Assembly (NCBI GenBank): GCA_002197995.1
Contig: NGZR01000002.1
Coordinates: 9,424,001 to 9,488,000, forward strand
Direction: 5' to 3'
Source: Gaeumannomyces sp. JS-464
Taxonomy: Eukaryota; Ascomycota; Sordariomycetes; Magnaporthales; Magnaporthaceae
DNA length: 64,000 nt
Shown: in pieces, positions 22,501 to 33,100 of the stretch
How the letters are laid out: the number at the start of each line of letters is the position of its first letter
Numbering within the stretch: the stretch's first letter is position 1
Notes under the pieces: model-generated
Seen by the model: only the letters and a program-made list of their open reading frames with translations
The model's database searches: none
What the model was told of the DNA's origin: nothing
Made by a program: the position numbers and the translations under genes

Positions 22501-23236
22501 AGCGCATCCGGCGGAAGTATTCGACGGCGAAGCGGAAGGGGCCCGAATGGGCCTCCGTAAAGCCGTTTGGAGCTTCCGCAATTGCACTTTCCACTTGTGC
22601 CTCGATAACACCTCGGCGGCCAACGGCTGTTTAAGCACGGCCCCTAATAGTTTATAAGGGGCTTTTAAAAAAATCCATTGCTTTATGGATAAACACCAGG
22701 TATACGTACGCTGGTCCCCGGGCCATATGGGAATCCCCGGAAACGAAAAGGCAAACGCCGAAGCAAAGTTGGGATCGGCCTTGCAATACCTTAACATTTT
22801 AAACCAACGGTGGCCGGAGTAAAGGCTTTAGCCCGGAAAACAGCCCGGGACGCCCGGAACGCATGGTTTAAGGACAACTTTCCGGATCGGTATAAGGCTA
22901 TAAGCCTCGCCGGTACCACAACACACGCCCGAAGCGTTGCAGCTGCACCGGAAGGTAATGCAACGGCTAATAGCCGCACGCACCGGCACGGGGATTTCGA
23001 CTGGTACCACCGAAAGTTCCAGCACGAAAACGATAACCCGTGCCGTTGCGGGCGAAATAAGTCCCCTTTACCCTGTATTTTGCAGGCTGGCTAGGGCGGC
23101 AAAAAACAAATGGCTTATAGCGGACCCTCCCCCGGCTTTCGATAGGCCCGGATATTGGAAACGGCTTTTCCAAAAGCCCTCTCTTTTTGCTTCGTTCGTT
23201 AAAGCCACCAACTACTACACTATCGCCGGACGATAA
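19600..23236 (+). pseudogene. LINE C ORF2, degraded
   Basis: Endonuclease at about 19620-20350; the SDH box reads SNH, a D-to-N change at a catalytic residue. Reverse transcriptase at about 21010-21960; MDV is intact but the YADD box reads YADN (about 21524-21536), which would kill activity. RNase H at about 22400-22790 with VYVRWSPGHMGIPGNEKAN. C-terminal zinc-finger remnant near 23040. Stop at 23234-23236 in the same context as in B (TNYYTIAGR). Unlike A, B and G, it keeps CGA and not TAA in the LLRRLLNQG segment. Confidence 0.87.
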
Positions 23237-23659
23237 CAACAGGGCCTAAAAAGCCTATACTTAACCTTTTCCTTTGTACCATTAGGATTACCAGTAGGCT
23301 CGTTAATCCCCCGCACTTTAGCCGGGCCTAGGGAGGTCCCGAAAACCCCCTCCCCCGCCAAACCCGGCTTTACCCCTTTCCGGCATACCCGCCGGCAACA
23401 GCATCACTACCACCCGCAGCGCTTTACAACGCCCCGGCGTATTTTTACGCCCTATTGTCGATTGCCCGCTTACTAACAAGGAGCGCCGGAATGCGGCCCG
23501 ACCCCCGTGTGCCTTCGGGTTTAATTTGTTAGCCGCTTTGATAGCAGCATATAGCCTAGTGTTAAGCTTAGGTAGCGCTAGCACGTTATATGCCCTTTGG
23601 GAGGCAGGGACTGGTAAATCCCGACTTATTAACGTTAAATATACTCTTTCTCTCTCTTT

Positions 23660-23671
23660 TTAGCGGGCGTT
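23660..23671 (+). repeat. Target-site duplication of LINE C, right copy
   Basis: TTAGCGGGCGTT, identical to 11278-11289. Confidence 0.88.
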
Positions 23672-24565
23672 TAATATCATATTTTCCAAGCTTCCCGATT
23701 TTCGGGGACAGTTCCCTTTATCGACGACCATGGCTTTGCGCATACTCGCGCTCCTTTATAGCCGAATTAGCTTTCCGAGTGCCTGGGAGGAGGAGGTTGG
23801 TGGCATGGTTAAATACGACGCCGTGCCGGATTGTAGGCTTATTCGTGGGGTGGTAACGCTGCATTACCGCAGCCAAAGTACGAGGCGGTCTGCCGGATTG
23901 GGCGTTCGCTATTATGTTAATAAAAATGTTTGCGAATTAAAAGGAATGGTTTCGGAGGGATACAAATAGAAAACATATAAAGCAAGAACATTGTATTAAT
24001 AATGTTGAAAATCGCGCGTGTTAAGCCATCCGTGTGGCTTTTATGCCCCACATTTGCTCCACAGTTATGGCGGTGCCATTGGACGTATGGCTTGTGGCGG
24101 GACCGTTATAACAGTACCTTATAAAGTCGGGCAGCCTTCGCGATTGGGACTTTCGCTTGCACTGCGGTAACGGCCCGTTCGATTTCTTTTCCGTATACTA
24201 TTTTTCCAGCATCCCAGCTTTGCAATGCAAAAAAGTAAAGAAAACGGACTAGAATTAATGGAATCCCGTAGAAAATAAATACGTGTTAAGATTTAACGTT
24301 TGTTACAAACAGGCTTTTGCTTTTAAAGTAAGGCACTATAGGGAGCACAGCAGTAACACGTGACTTGGGGAATTAAAGGTATTTACAAAATCTTAAGTGC
24401 AGGTTTGTGTAATAGCGCGGCGTGCTTTGTTAGGCAAACGCAGCCATGTTTCGTTTGCACCAAAGCACTAAAGCCCAACGTGAAATACAAGTTAAGAAAC
24501 TTGTATATTTTCGTCCTTTTGGCTTAGTGGGATTGGGCTTTGCTAAATATGCCAAAGCCGTAACA
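23672..24565. other. Flank downstream of LINE C, no gene recognised
   Basis: The first 300 bases are moderately GC and little mutated. They hold two overlapping short frames (23590-23856 and 23730-23969), the second containing VGGMVKYDAVPDCRLIRG and VRYYVNKNVCELKGMVSEGYK, which I do not recognise. From 24000 the sequence becomes AT-rich with scattered GC patches and no visible coding signal. Confidence 0.45.
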
Positions 24566-24716
24566 GTTTGGATGCTTGCTTAAAAGGTTATTTTAAAGCG
24601 AACTTAAATTAACTAATGCCGGGGCTTTAATTAAAGCTATTTAGAATTTAAAAAAGTCCATCCTTATATATTAAAAGCTGGTCTTGCCAACTCGAGTGCT
24701 ATATTTGCTATGTTTG
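24566..24716 (+). repeat. Relic of the 449-bp LTR family found intact at 60965
   Basis: About 110-150 bases match the middle of the solo LTR at 60965-61413. The core is AACTTAAATTAACTAATGCC here and AACTTAAGTTAACTAATGCC at 61100, followed by a shared TTAAAGCTATTTA...TCCATCC block. Heavily RIP-mutated and interrupted by the solo LTR at 24717. Confidence 0.65.
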
Positions 24717-24938
24717 TGTTAAAGCCGTTACAAGGTGCCAATTAGTAGTCGATATTAAAGTTGTTCTATTTATAAAAAGGGTGGCCGAAGGCCGGTGCCT
24801 TTTTGCAAAAAGAAAACCCTGCAAAAGGCCCACTTTAAAAGGTGGAGCCACCGTCCGCTAGCTATTAAATAAGCTATTTTATTTTTGCTATTTCATTTTA
24901 TCTTATTTTATTAGTCACAGCTTTTATTGGCCGTAACA
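24717..24938 (+). mobile_element. Solo LTR (222 bp), family S, copy 1
   Basis: Starts TGTTAAAGC and ends CGTAACA. It is flanked by a 5-base direct repeat, GTTTG, at 24712-24716 and 24939-24943. TG...CA ends with a 5-base target duplication are the signature of an LTR left after recombination between the two LTRs of a retrotransposon. A second copy lies at 25581. Confidence 0.8.
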
Positions 24939-24966
24939 GTTTGCTACGTTTTAATATGTTTATTAT

Positions 24967-25006
24967 AAACGATATGTTTGCTATAAATATAGCAAACATA
25001 TCGTTT
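24967..25006 (+). repeat. Perfect 40-base inverted repeat
   Basis: Arms of 19 bases (AAACGATATGTTTGCTATA and its exact complement) around a 2-base centre, AA. Function unknown. Confidence 0.85.
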
Positions 25007-25580
25007 TAATTAGGTAAATGCTTAGGCACGTAACTTTGGCCTTTTTACTCCCAATTGTGGGGTTAAAGCGTTACGCTAAAACCCAGCCCCTCCTTTTTTT
25101 CCGTATCGTGGTATAGCCATAATAACGTTGTAAACGGTAAAGTGGCGGATAAAGGGGGCTAGCGGAAATAGGGTGCTTTAATTTAAGCCAAAAATTAATT
25201 TAAAAGCGCTATAAAAAGCTTTTACAAAACGCTGCAACTGGCTTTAATTTAAATATTTTTACGGCCTTAACTTTTTTAACGGCGGCGGAAGCCGAAAACG
25301 CTAACGCCGCTGCCACTTTGGTTTTAAATAGCTGGAGTATGCATTTTTTTAATGTTACACCGGACCCGGAAAATTCGGGTTTAAATTCCCCCCACGGTTT
25401 TAAGCCTAGTCCATAAAGATAGGGTAGGAAAGCTACATTACAGTAAAATAATTAGCATTAAAATCGCGTTAAAAGTGGAACTAAAGCCAATTTTTACACT
25501 TTTAGCCGAATTAAAAGCCAGTCCATTTTTTTATAAGCTTGAAATATTGCTAGCAAAGCAATTTGGTTGTAAAAAGGCGT
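25007..25580. other. AT-rich RIP-degraded spacer
   Basis: No gene or recognisable element between the palindrome and the second solo LTR. Confidence 0.5.
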
Positions 25581-25801
25581 TGTTAAAGCTGTTATAAAAT
25601 GCTAATCAATAGTTGTAATTAAAGTTATTATATTTATTAGGAGGTGGCCGAAAGCCAGTGCCCTTTTGCAAAGAGAAAACCTTGCAAAAAGGCCCTACTT
25701 TCCGCTGGCTGCCTAAAGCGGCCAAAAAGTGGGTCCACCGCCCATTTTGCTATTAATTAACTAACTTATCTTATCGGTTACGACTTTTATTGGCCGTGAC
25801 A
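25581..25801 (+). mobile_element. Solo LTR (221 bp), family S, copy 2
   Basis: Homologous to 24717-24938 over its whole length; both contain GTGGCCGAARGCC and a GAAAACC-TGCAAAAGG block. Starts TGTTAAAGC, ends CGTGACA. Flanks are GGCGT (25576-25580) and AGCGT (25802-25806), a 5-base target duplication with one G/A difference. Each copy has its own duplication, so they are two separate solo LTRs and not one element. Confidence 0.75.
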
Positions 25802-26097
25802 AGCGTGCAAATACAAGAAGGCTGGGCGAAGTTACATTACACCCTTTTAAGCTTTTAAAGTGTGCATAACGTGGCTAAACAGCCACTTTTTGCTTTGTTA
25901 CATATTGTAACTTTAGGTTAAAACCCATAGGCTAAAACCTACGGACTAGGACCTATACGGTGGACTGTTGTAAAAACGCACGCCTAATACCAAAATCCTT
26001 GCTTTTCTTTCCCTTTTCCCTTTAAATAAAATTTTCATTTGTAACGCTATTAACTGTTTTAGTTTTCGATTATAACCGTAACAAATTACACAGTACC

Positions 26098-26252
26098 TAA
26101 TTCTGCCGGCAAAATTCTTTAAACATAATTAATTACACGGCAAAAACTTTTACCGGCAAAATCTTTTGCATATATTAAATTACACAATATATTTTGCTAG
26201 CAGAATTTCTTGCATATATTAAATTACCAATAAATTCTGCCGGCAAAATTCT
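26098..26252 (+). repeat. Degenerate tandem repeat, about 42-47 bp x 4, with palindromic core
   Basis: Four cores of the type TTCTGCCGGCAAAATTC lie near 26106, 26154, 26199 and 26240. They are separated by a TTGCATATATTAAATTAC spacer that is clearest in units 2 and 3. The core is a near-palindrome around GCCGGC. Confidence 0.75.
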
Positions 26253-28461
26253 AATGTAACACCTGTTATAATGCGGCATGCCTTTCGCTGTATGTGGCAG
26301 CTTTAACTTTAAATGGCGCGTTAAGTATATAAAACCCTTTTAACAATCAAATAGCAGTTCTAATTGTTTTAACGTTTTGGCAAATGTGGAAAAGGTCGCC
26401 CTTTATTTAACCGCCGTAACAATGGTATAAAAGCAGCTTAAAAACTAAATATTTAAGGAAAATAAAAGAATAATACATACTAATCTTTTCGATATTTAAA
26501 ATGTTTTAAAATAATTAATGTTATATGCTTTTGGTTAATAACTAAAAGCACGAGCCATATTAAGCTGCCCGTTATATATATAAAGCTATAACCTTTCCTA
26601 CCTTTTACAAAAGCACTTTACTAAACAAGCAATGCAAGGAATTTTAAACCATGCTAACATATTTTAACAATTTAATAAGAATTTTAAGCGCTTTTTAGCA
26701 TAGCGGTTGGAAGCCGTTATAATATTATATATAAGTAAAGCCCGCTAAACTCTTTGCTAAAAAATTTGGAAAGCAAGCAATCGTTTTTTCTTATTTGGTT
26801 AAATACCATCCGCTAAATGCATTAACTACTTTACACACTTTTCCTATACCGTTAAATGTTTTAAACTTTTAAAATCCTTTTAAGTAAGCTTTTTTTAACG
26901 CATTATAATATTTTATAACACCTTAATTGTTACAACGTAGCATTTAAGCCTTTAATTTGTGCAAAACGTGTATAACATTTAAATTAAAAAAGAGAAAAAA
27001 GGTTAAAAAAAAGGTGTAACCGAAAGCCGCACTTTTATCCTATTAGTCCTTTTTTATCAAATTTCCAGCCAATCGGTTATTAATTTCGTTAATTACCACT
27101 GGCGGTGCCGTGCTATAACACTAGTAAAAAAAGCTTTAAAACTCGAAATAGCGATATTTAAACGCTGTAAAGCGCTAACATTAACATATGTTAATACCCC
27201 AGTTAAAATAAAGGAAACTTTATAAAAGCAAACTTGGAAATCTCTTTAAAACACTTTTTGTTAAAGGATTTGAAAGGTAAGCAACCGTTTTTTCATGTTT
27301 TTAAAAAACATCGTCCACTAAAAACACTAATTACTGCATTGCATACCTTTTCCAAACGGCTAAATAACTTAAACTTTTAAAATCTCCCTAAAAAAAACCC
27401 TTTTAATGCACAGCACGTTATAATACTTTTAAAACCGGGTTTATAATACTTAGCAACGAATAAGCGCTAAGCGTTTCCTGTTAATCGCAAGGTTTAACTA
27501 TTGCAAAATAGGAAAGGTACAAAATGGACTTTTATTTTAATAGTATATTTGTTTTTAAAAAAGTAAAAGATTTGGCATAAAGGGCTTTTAGCTTTTTTCC
27601 TATATATACGCAACTAGCTTTTTATTTCCCATGCGCGATAACGGATATCGATTTCCACCGCCGTTATCCGAGTGCTTAATAAGCTAAATCCTAACCCGGA
27701 AAGCCCAGATTTAGCCGTGTTAAACTCCGTTTAATTACCGGTAAATGCACCTTTTTTGTAATATTAACGCCAATTGTAGCGCTAAGCGCACGCATAAAAG
27801 TAAAGCCCCAAAATCGGTAAATTTTGGGGCTCGACAAACCCCGACTATTAAAAAATCACCGCTGCCGAAAAAACAAGGTTGTAATAACAACATTAATTTG
27901 GCTATTTAAAACTAAAAAATAAAAGGAAAAAATTGGTACTTCGCACTTAATTCCCGTGCAAAGTTTTTTAATGCATGCGTGCAACCGCACTGGTTAACCT
28001 TAGCGCCACACGTAGCTGCGCGACTCCCAAAGCGCCGTGCTACCATACCGACATTTCCCCGTATATAAAAAAAGCCAAAAGCTTTTTTTTTTAATTTACA
28101 TTACAAAAAAAAAGGGAAAAATATATAAAAATGTTTTTAGTATTTAAAAAGTTTAACATTTCCTAATCGCTATTTTTCGTATCCAAAACGCTATTTATTA
28201 TGTTTATATTTAAAGTATAACGTTAGGCTTATTTAGCAACATTACATTTACTTCCGCCGCTTTTTCACAAGTGTTTGTAACCTTCGATTAATATCGCACA
28301 TTTTACAACTAGATTTCGATAAAACCTTTTTTATTTAACCCAATTGCCACGCGTTTGGTTACGATATTTCCATAATACCCGGTACCGCCACCTACTTCGC
28401 ACTTTTTTTATGTTAAATATTTCCAAATTTCCAGCCATATCGGCACTTTAATATTGGTTTT
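26253..28461. other. AT-rich RIP-degraded DNA without recognisable genes
   Basis: Very AT-rich, stop-rich in all frames, with most remaining C in CG dinucleotides. It probably consists of mutated transposon remains. I find no conserved protein motif, tRNA-like cloverleaf or terminal repeat here. Confidence 0.5.
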
Positions 28462-28732
28462 TGTTGGTAGGAGTGTTACTCCTGTCAGGCTCGGAGCCCT
28501 CCGTTAAAGGCGATAAACAAAGATTTATAAATTTGGAAAAGTTTTTTTATTATGCATTAAGAGGAAGGAGATTTAGCTACAAGCGAGGGGGCCAACAGGC
28601 CCTCTTTTATTTGCGAAAAGGTTTGGGCTTTAGGTCACGTGGGCCTTGTGGGCCTTGTAAGCCTTAGGAGCCTCCCAGGCCTCCTAAGCCTCCAAATCCT
28701 TCGAGTGCATGCGCTGGAATAACTATCCGACA
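28462..28732 (+). repeat. Left LTR of the non-autonomous element
   Basis: 271 bases, TG...CA. Less RIP-mutated than the right LTR: for example CTCCTGTCAGGCTCGG here reads CTTTTATTAAGCTCGG there. The strand is arbitrary because no coding sequence fixes the orientation. Confidence 0.85.
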
Positions 28733-28958
28733 CTGGCAACTTTTCTTTATGCGCATGCACGAATCCTCCACTTTTATATGTATATGTAAGCCGGGGTGAT
28801 CGCTGGGATCTCGAAAGCGGCCGTTATCGGTACCGAAAGCTTTGAGGCTTTTGTGCGTGCCCAAAGGTCGGGGGTTTTGTAAATGCCGAAAGCTCCGAGG
28901 CTTTTGTAAGTGCCGGAATAATAATTCCATCCTAGCAACTTTTTCTTTATGCCGGAGG

Positions 28959-29180
28959 CTCCGGGGGTTTTGTGCGTACTAAAAGCTCCGGGGGTTTTGT
29001 GCGTACTAAAAGCTCCGGGGGTTTGTGCGTATTAAAAGCTCCGGGTGTTTTGTGCGTACTAAAAGCTCCGGGTGTTTTGTGCGTACTAAAGGCTCCGGGG
29101 GTTTTGTGCGTACTAAAAGCTCCGGGTGTTTTATGCGTACTAAAAGCTCCGGGTGTCTTGTGCGTGCCGAGGGCTCCGGG
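28959..29180 (+). repeat. 27-bp minisatellite, about 8 units
   Basis: Unit CTCCGGGGGTTTTGTGCGTA plus CTAAAAG. Unit starts are at 28959, 28986, 29013, 29039, 29066, 29093, 29120, 29147 and 29174, so spacing is 27 with one unit of 26. Because 27 is a multiple of three, one frame gives a 9-residue peptide repeat (KAPGVLCVL). I treat this as a by-product and not as proof of a protein. Confidence 0.92.
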
Positions 29181-29227
29181 GGTTTTTAAGGCTTTTATGC
29201 GTGCCTAAAAGCCGGGGGTCTTGTAGG

Positions 29228-29505
29228 CGTCGGGCCCAGCGAAAGGGACGTCGGGGTTTTGGAAGTGCCGAAAGCTCCGGGGGTCTTGTGTATGTCCGGA
29301 AGCTCCAGGGGTTTTATGTGCGTCGGGCCCAGCGAAAGGGACGTCGGGGTTTTGGAGGTGCGTCGGGCCCAACGAAAGGGACGTCGGGGTTTTGAAGGTG
29401 CGTCGGGCCCAACGAAAGGGACGTCGGGGTTTTGGAGGTGCCGGAAGCTCCGGGGGTTTTGTGTGCGTCGGGCCCAGCGAAGGGGACGTCGGGGTTTTGA
29501 AGGTG
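29228..29505 (+). repeat. 40-bp minisatellite, 5 units, partly interspersed
   Basis: Unit CGTCGGGCCCARCGAAAGGG plus ACGTCGGGGTTTTGRAGGTG. Starts at 29228, 29321, 29361, 29401 and 29466; the middle three are exactly 40 apart. Copies of the 27-bp motif are interspersed. A 174-residue open frame runs from 29259 to 29783 across this array with no recognisable domain; coding is unsupported. Confidence 0.88.
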
Positions 29506-29568
29506 CCGGCTGTGGCCATCGGGAAACCGTCGAAGTGGTTATCGCACTTCCAAATAACGAACCAAAAA

Positions 29569-29872
29569 ACCCAATCGCTTGCTACAAAAAGGTATTTTTA
29601 AAATCGCTATCGAAAAGGTTAATTGCGATAGCTTTCGAATCGGTTAAAGTAGCCGTTCGTATTGTTAAATTTAGCGGCCGCTACGCCAGGAAATCTTTTA
29701 AAAGCCTAATCGCTTGCTATAAAAAGGTGCCATTCGAAAAAATTACGCTGCAATGCATCGAAATGCATTGCCTAAGCTTATAAAGGACTTAATCGCCTGC
29801 TGCAGGAAGGTGTTTTTTACTCGCTTGTAAGCCTTCCCATTTAACCTAATCGCTTGCTTTAGGAAGGTGTTA
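29569..29872 (+). repeat. Third internal repeat, AATCGCTTGCT type, 4 copies
   Basis: Motif AATCGCYTGCTNNARRAAGGT at about 29571, 29708, 29790 and 29848, with irregular spacing. It is the third repeat family inside the same element. Confidence 0.7.
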
Positions 29873-29921
29873 AATGTTAAACCTTTTACCTTGCTAATTT
29901 GTAACAACCATTACTAATTAG

Positions 29922-30193
29922 TGTTAGTAAAAGTGTTACTTTTATTAAGCTCGGAGCTTTTCGTTAAGGGTGATAAATAAAGATTTATAAATTTGGAAAA
30001 GTTTTTTTATTATGCATTAAAAGGAAGGAGATTTAGCTATAAAAAAGGGGGCTAATAAGCCCCCTTTTATTTGCGAAAGGGTTTGGGCTTTTAGGTTACG
30101 TGGGCCTTGTGGGCCCTGTAAGCTTTAAAAGCCTCCCAGGCTTTTTAAGCCTTTAAATCCCTCGAATGCATGCGCCGGAATAACTATCCGACA
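29922..30193 (+). repeat. Right LTR of the non-autonomous element
   Basis: 272 bases, homologous to 28462-28732. Most differences are C-to-T or G-to-A in this copy, with a few the other way. Confidence 0.85.
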
Positions 30194-30198
30194 GTTTT

Positions 30199-33100
30199 AT
30201 ACTTTTTTTACCAGGTTTAAACTAATATTATAACGATATACCCAATTTTATTTACTATACCCAATTTATTAAATAAAAAACTAATCGTTTTATTTTACCC
30301 AAATAACTTTAACGTTATACACGTCGTTTTCGTTTTTATGTTTAGGTATTGCTTAAAATTTCGAATTTTATTAAAAAAGATAACTATTTTAAGCTGTAGG
30401 ATTTCCGATTTCGTAATCGGCTAAAACGGTTATTGGGTTTAATCTTTTGCCGTATTACTTTTTAATATCGGCAAATAAATCTTTTTTTTTGCTAAGTTCG
30501 TAAATACCTAGTTTTTTTAATGCGGTTTAATAATTTTAAAAGTTTTTTATTACTAATTTATTATTAACATTATTAGCTGGCTATTATCGCTATAATATTT
30601 TCGATAATCCGCCGATTGTTCGGCTTTAAAACCTAATTTCTAACGTCCAATAAGCAAATTATCCTATTTAAACGCTAAACGCTTTTCGCTTTTTAAACTG
30701 GAATTGGAATTTTAAACCAGGTATTTATCGAGTAAGCTGTTACTAAGGTTTAAAAATAATGCTGTTAAAACTTTTTACTCGTAGTTAAAGCTACGAATAT
30801 CGGGTTTTAATTCGGCGGGGTAACTTTAAGTAAACTTTAAAGCTTTGCGAACTTAATATAATGGAAAAGCAATTTTTTACCGCTTTTAAAGCTTAATATT
30901 AATATAAAATTGGATAAAATAAAGTTTAAAGTTAAAAAATGCTGCTATTAATAAATAGGTTAAAGGCTAATAGCGAGGTATAAGACGATATAACCGCCTG
31001 CTTAATAGTTATAGCAAAACCGCTAAACACCCCGGTATTTTAAACACCGTTGTTTAGCTTTAAAACTAAAAAACCGTGGATTAATAGGCTAACGGTAGCA
31101 ATAATAGCATAAAATTAAACTTTAAGTTTTTATAAATTTTCGTAAAAGGAAACTAGTTGTTATATTAAACGCGAATGGGCCAAATATTTAATAATTGTGC
31201 GTTTTTAAAGCATATTTCCCCAAATTCGCTAAATAAATTATTTAACCTGGTTTTTTAAAATGCTAGCAATTTATTAGCGCTATTATTTGCACAAACCAAA
31301 ATTTTAAAAAGCTTTGCTTAAATCTTATGCTGCATTTAAATAAGGCGAGGGTTTTAAAAATCCGGCTCGGTACGAATGCTTTTCGAAAATTGTATTATTC
31401 CGCCGATAATATAATGCATTGGTATAACTAGTGCTCGCTATTTTAAAAGCATTTTCCGAGCATTAGCAACGCAAGCCCCGAGTCCGGGAATAATACCGTG
31501 GGGGGCTGGTTAAAAACCGCTAATTGGTAAATATGCAGCTCCCGAAACAAGCCGTTTAACGGCATATTTTTCGTAGTTTTTGCACGGGGTTAAACGCATT
31601 TAAAAAAGGACAAATGTAATTATCATATTTTAAAAAAAAACCGGGGCCATTATAATAAAAATGGATAAAAAGTTAAGCTGTATTAAAAAAATGTATAATT
31701 AAATTATCGTTTTAAATGTATTTAAATTTTCGTTTTTACTTTCTAGTAAAAACGAAAACGATATTTATATGTAAATATAAGCAAAATAGCTACATTTGTA
31801 TTGCTTTTCCACAATACATTTCTTATATTACTTTTTTATTTGCTAAATTTCCAATTATATTTTTTATTTATCTTTTTCGAATTTTTTATTAACAATTTCC
31901 TGCAATGCAATTATAAAGCTTACATTATCGTAAAATAGTTTTTAAAAAACGGCTTTTCCTAGCTTTAAAAGCATGTAAATTTGCTTTACCATTACTTGGA
32001 AAGTTTTTTTTTAATACGCTAAGTTGCAAATATATTATTATATGTAGTAGGAATATAACAGCTTTATTAAACGAATGTAACAAACCGCGTTACTTTTAAA
32101 GCTTACTTTTTACCATTTTTTTTATTTTCTTTCGGCATCGCTAAAAATTAATTTTAATATGCATAATGATTTTAATAATGCGTTAAATAAGCCTTTTTAC
32201 GAAAGCCAATTTAGCTTGCTTTATAATTAGTTTAATAGGGTTAATAATAAGCAATAGCCGATTAAAAAAGCCGGGGGTTTGCTATAAACATAAAGCTTAA
32301 AAAAAAAAATGGATGCCTTTTTTTTAAATCCGTAAAAACCGGAAAGGTTAAAAACTAGCAACTAGCTATTTGTAAATAGCAAAAAGCACGTTTCGTACAT
32401 ATTTATAATATACCAGTTATTAGCAAAGCCAAATTAAACTAAACGGCAGCGGTGTTTTAATGCGTACTAGGGAAAAAAACGTTTTAAAAGTTAAATAGCA
32501 AAGCGAAATAAGGAAAATGGCAAAATGTCCGTTGTAATACGACCGAATATTACATAATTACTACAAATAAGGTAATTTTAAAACGTAAACACTTTAAAAT
32601 AAGTAGGGGTTTTACCGTTTACTTTCCTATATTACTTTAACACTTAACTTTTAAAACGCTTATTTTTTTTAATACGTATTAAACCACCGCCGCCGCATAT
32701 TCCAGCTCGGTTTTGTTATTAGCCCGTTAAAATATAAGGCAAATTAAGTTAGCTTTTAAAAAATGGCTTAGTTAAAACATTATTAAAATTATTATGCATA
32801 TTAAAATTAATTTTCGGCGATACCGAAAAAAAATTTAAAAAAATGGTAAAAAGTAAGCTTTAAAAATAACGCGGCTTATTAAATTTGCTTAATAAAGCTG
32901 CCGCGTTTTATAAAATATAATAGCACATTTGTAACCTAACCTATTAAAAAAACTTTTTAAATAATAGCAAAGCAAATTTACCTGCTTTTAAAACCAAAAG
33001 GAGCCGCTTTTTACAATTAATCCGTAAAATTACTAGCTTTACGGTTACATTGCGAAAGCCTATTATTAAAGCTGCGAAATTATATATTAAGCATTAAACT

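Larger units (their letters stand above)
17713..23659 (+). mobile_element. LINE copy C, main segment
   Basis: Continuation of the element that starts at 11290. It carries ORF1 from just after its beginning, all of ORF2 and the 3' UTR. It ends with TTAAATATAC followed by a CT/T-rich tail and the 12-base target duplication. Compared with B it has many more C-to-T and G-to-A changes and short deletions. Confidence 0.93.
28462..30193 (+). mobile_element. Complete non-autonomous LTR element (1.73 kb) with minisatellites
   Basis: Two homologous terminal repeats (28462-28732 and 29922-30193) start TGTTRGTARRAG and end CTATCCGACA. The whole is flanked by a 5-base direct repeat, GTTTT, at 28457-28461 and 30194-30198. 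The internal 1.19 kb has no gag, protease, integrase or RT motif. It is filled by three repeat families, so the element matches the TRIM/LARD type of LTR retrotransposon, which depends on enzymes made elsewhere. A TGGCAAC segment two bases after the left LTR could be a primer-binding site. I see no clear polypurine tract. Confidence 0.85.

Noticed and set aside
11290..23659. B and C as a tandem head-to-tail duplication
   Set aside because: The 5' piece at 11290-11490 completes C exactly, and both elements have their own target duplications, so nesting explains the layout.
24717..25801. One LTR retrotransposon with 222-bp LTRs and a 640-bp interior
   Set aside because: Each LTR copy has its own flanking 5-bp duplication, which fits two solo LTRs; the interior has no element features.
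28959..29505. Telomere-like repeat or CRISPR array (G-rich GGGGGTTTTG units)
   Set aside because: Units are 27 and 40 bp minisatellites lying inside an LTR element, with no spacers of constant length and no telomeric hexamers.
28972..29783. Repeat protein genes (KAPGVLCVL repeats; 174-residue frame at 29259-29783)
   Set aside because: Open frames come from repeat units divisible by three or simply from GC-rich repeats. No start context, domain or conservation supports translation.
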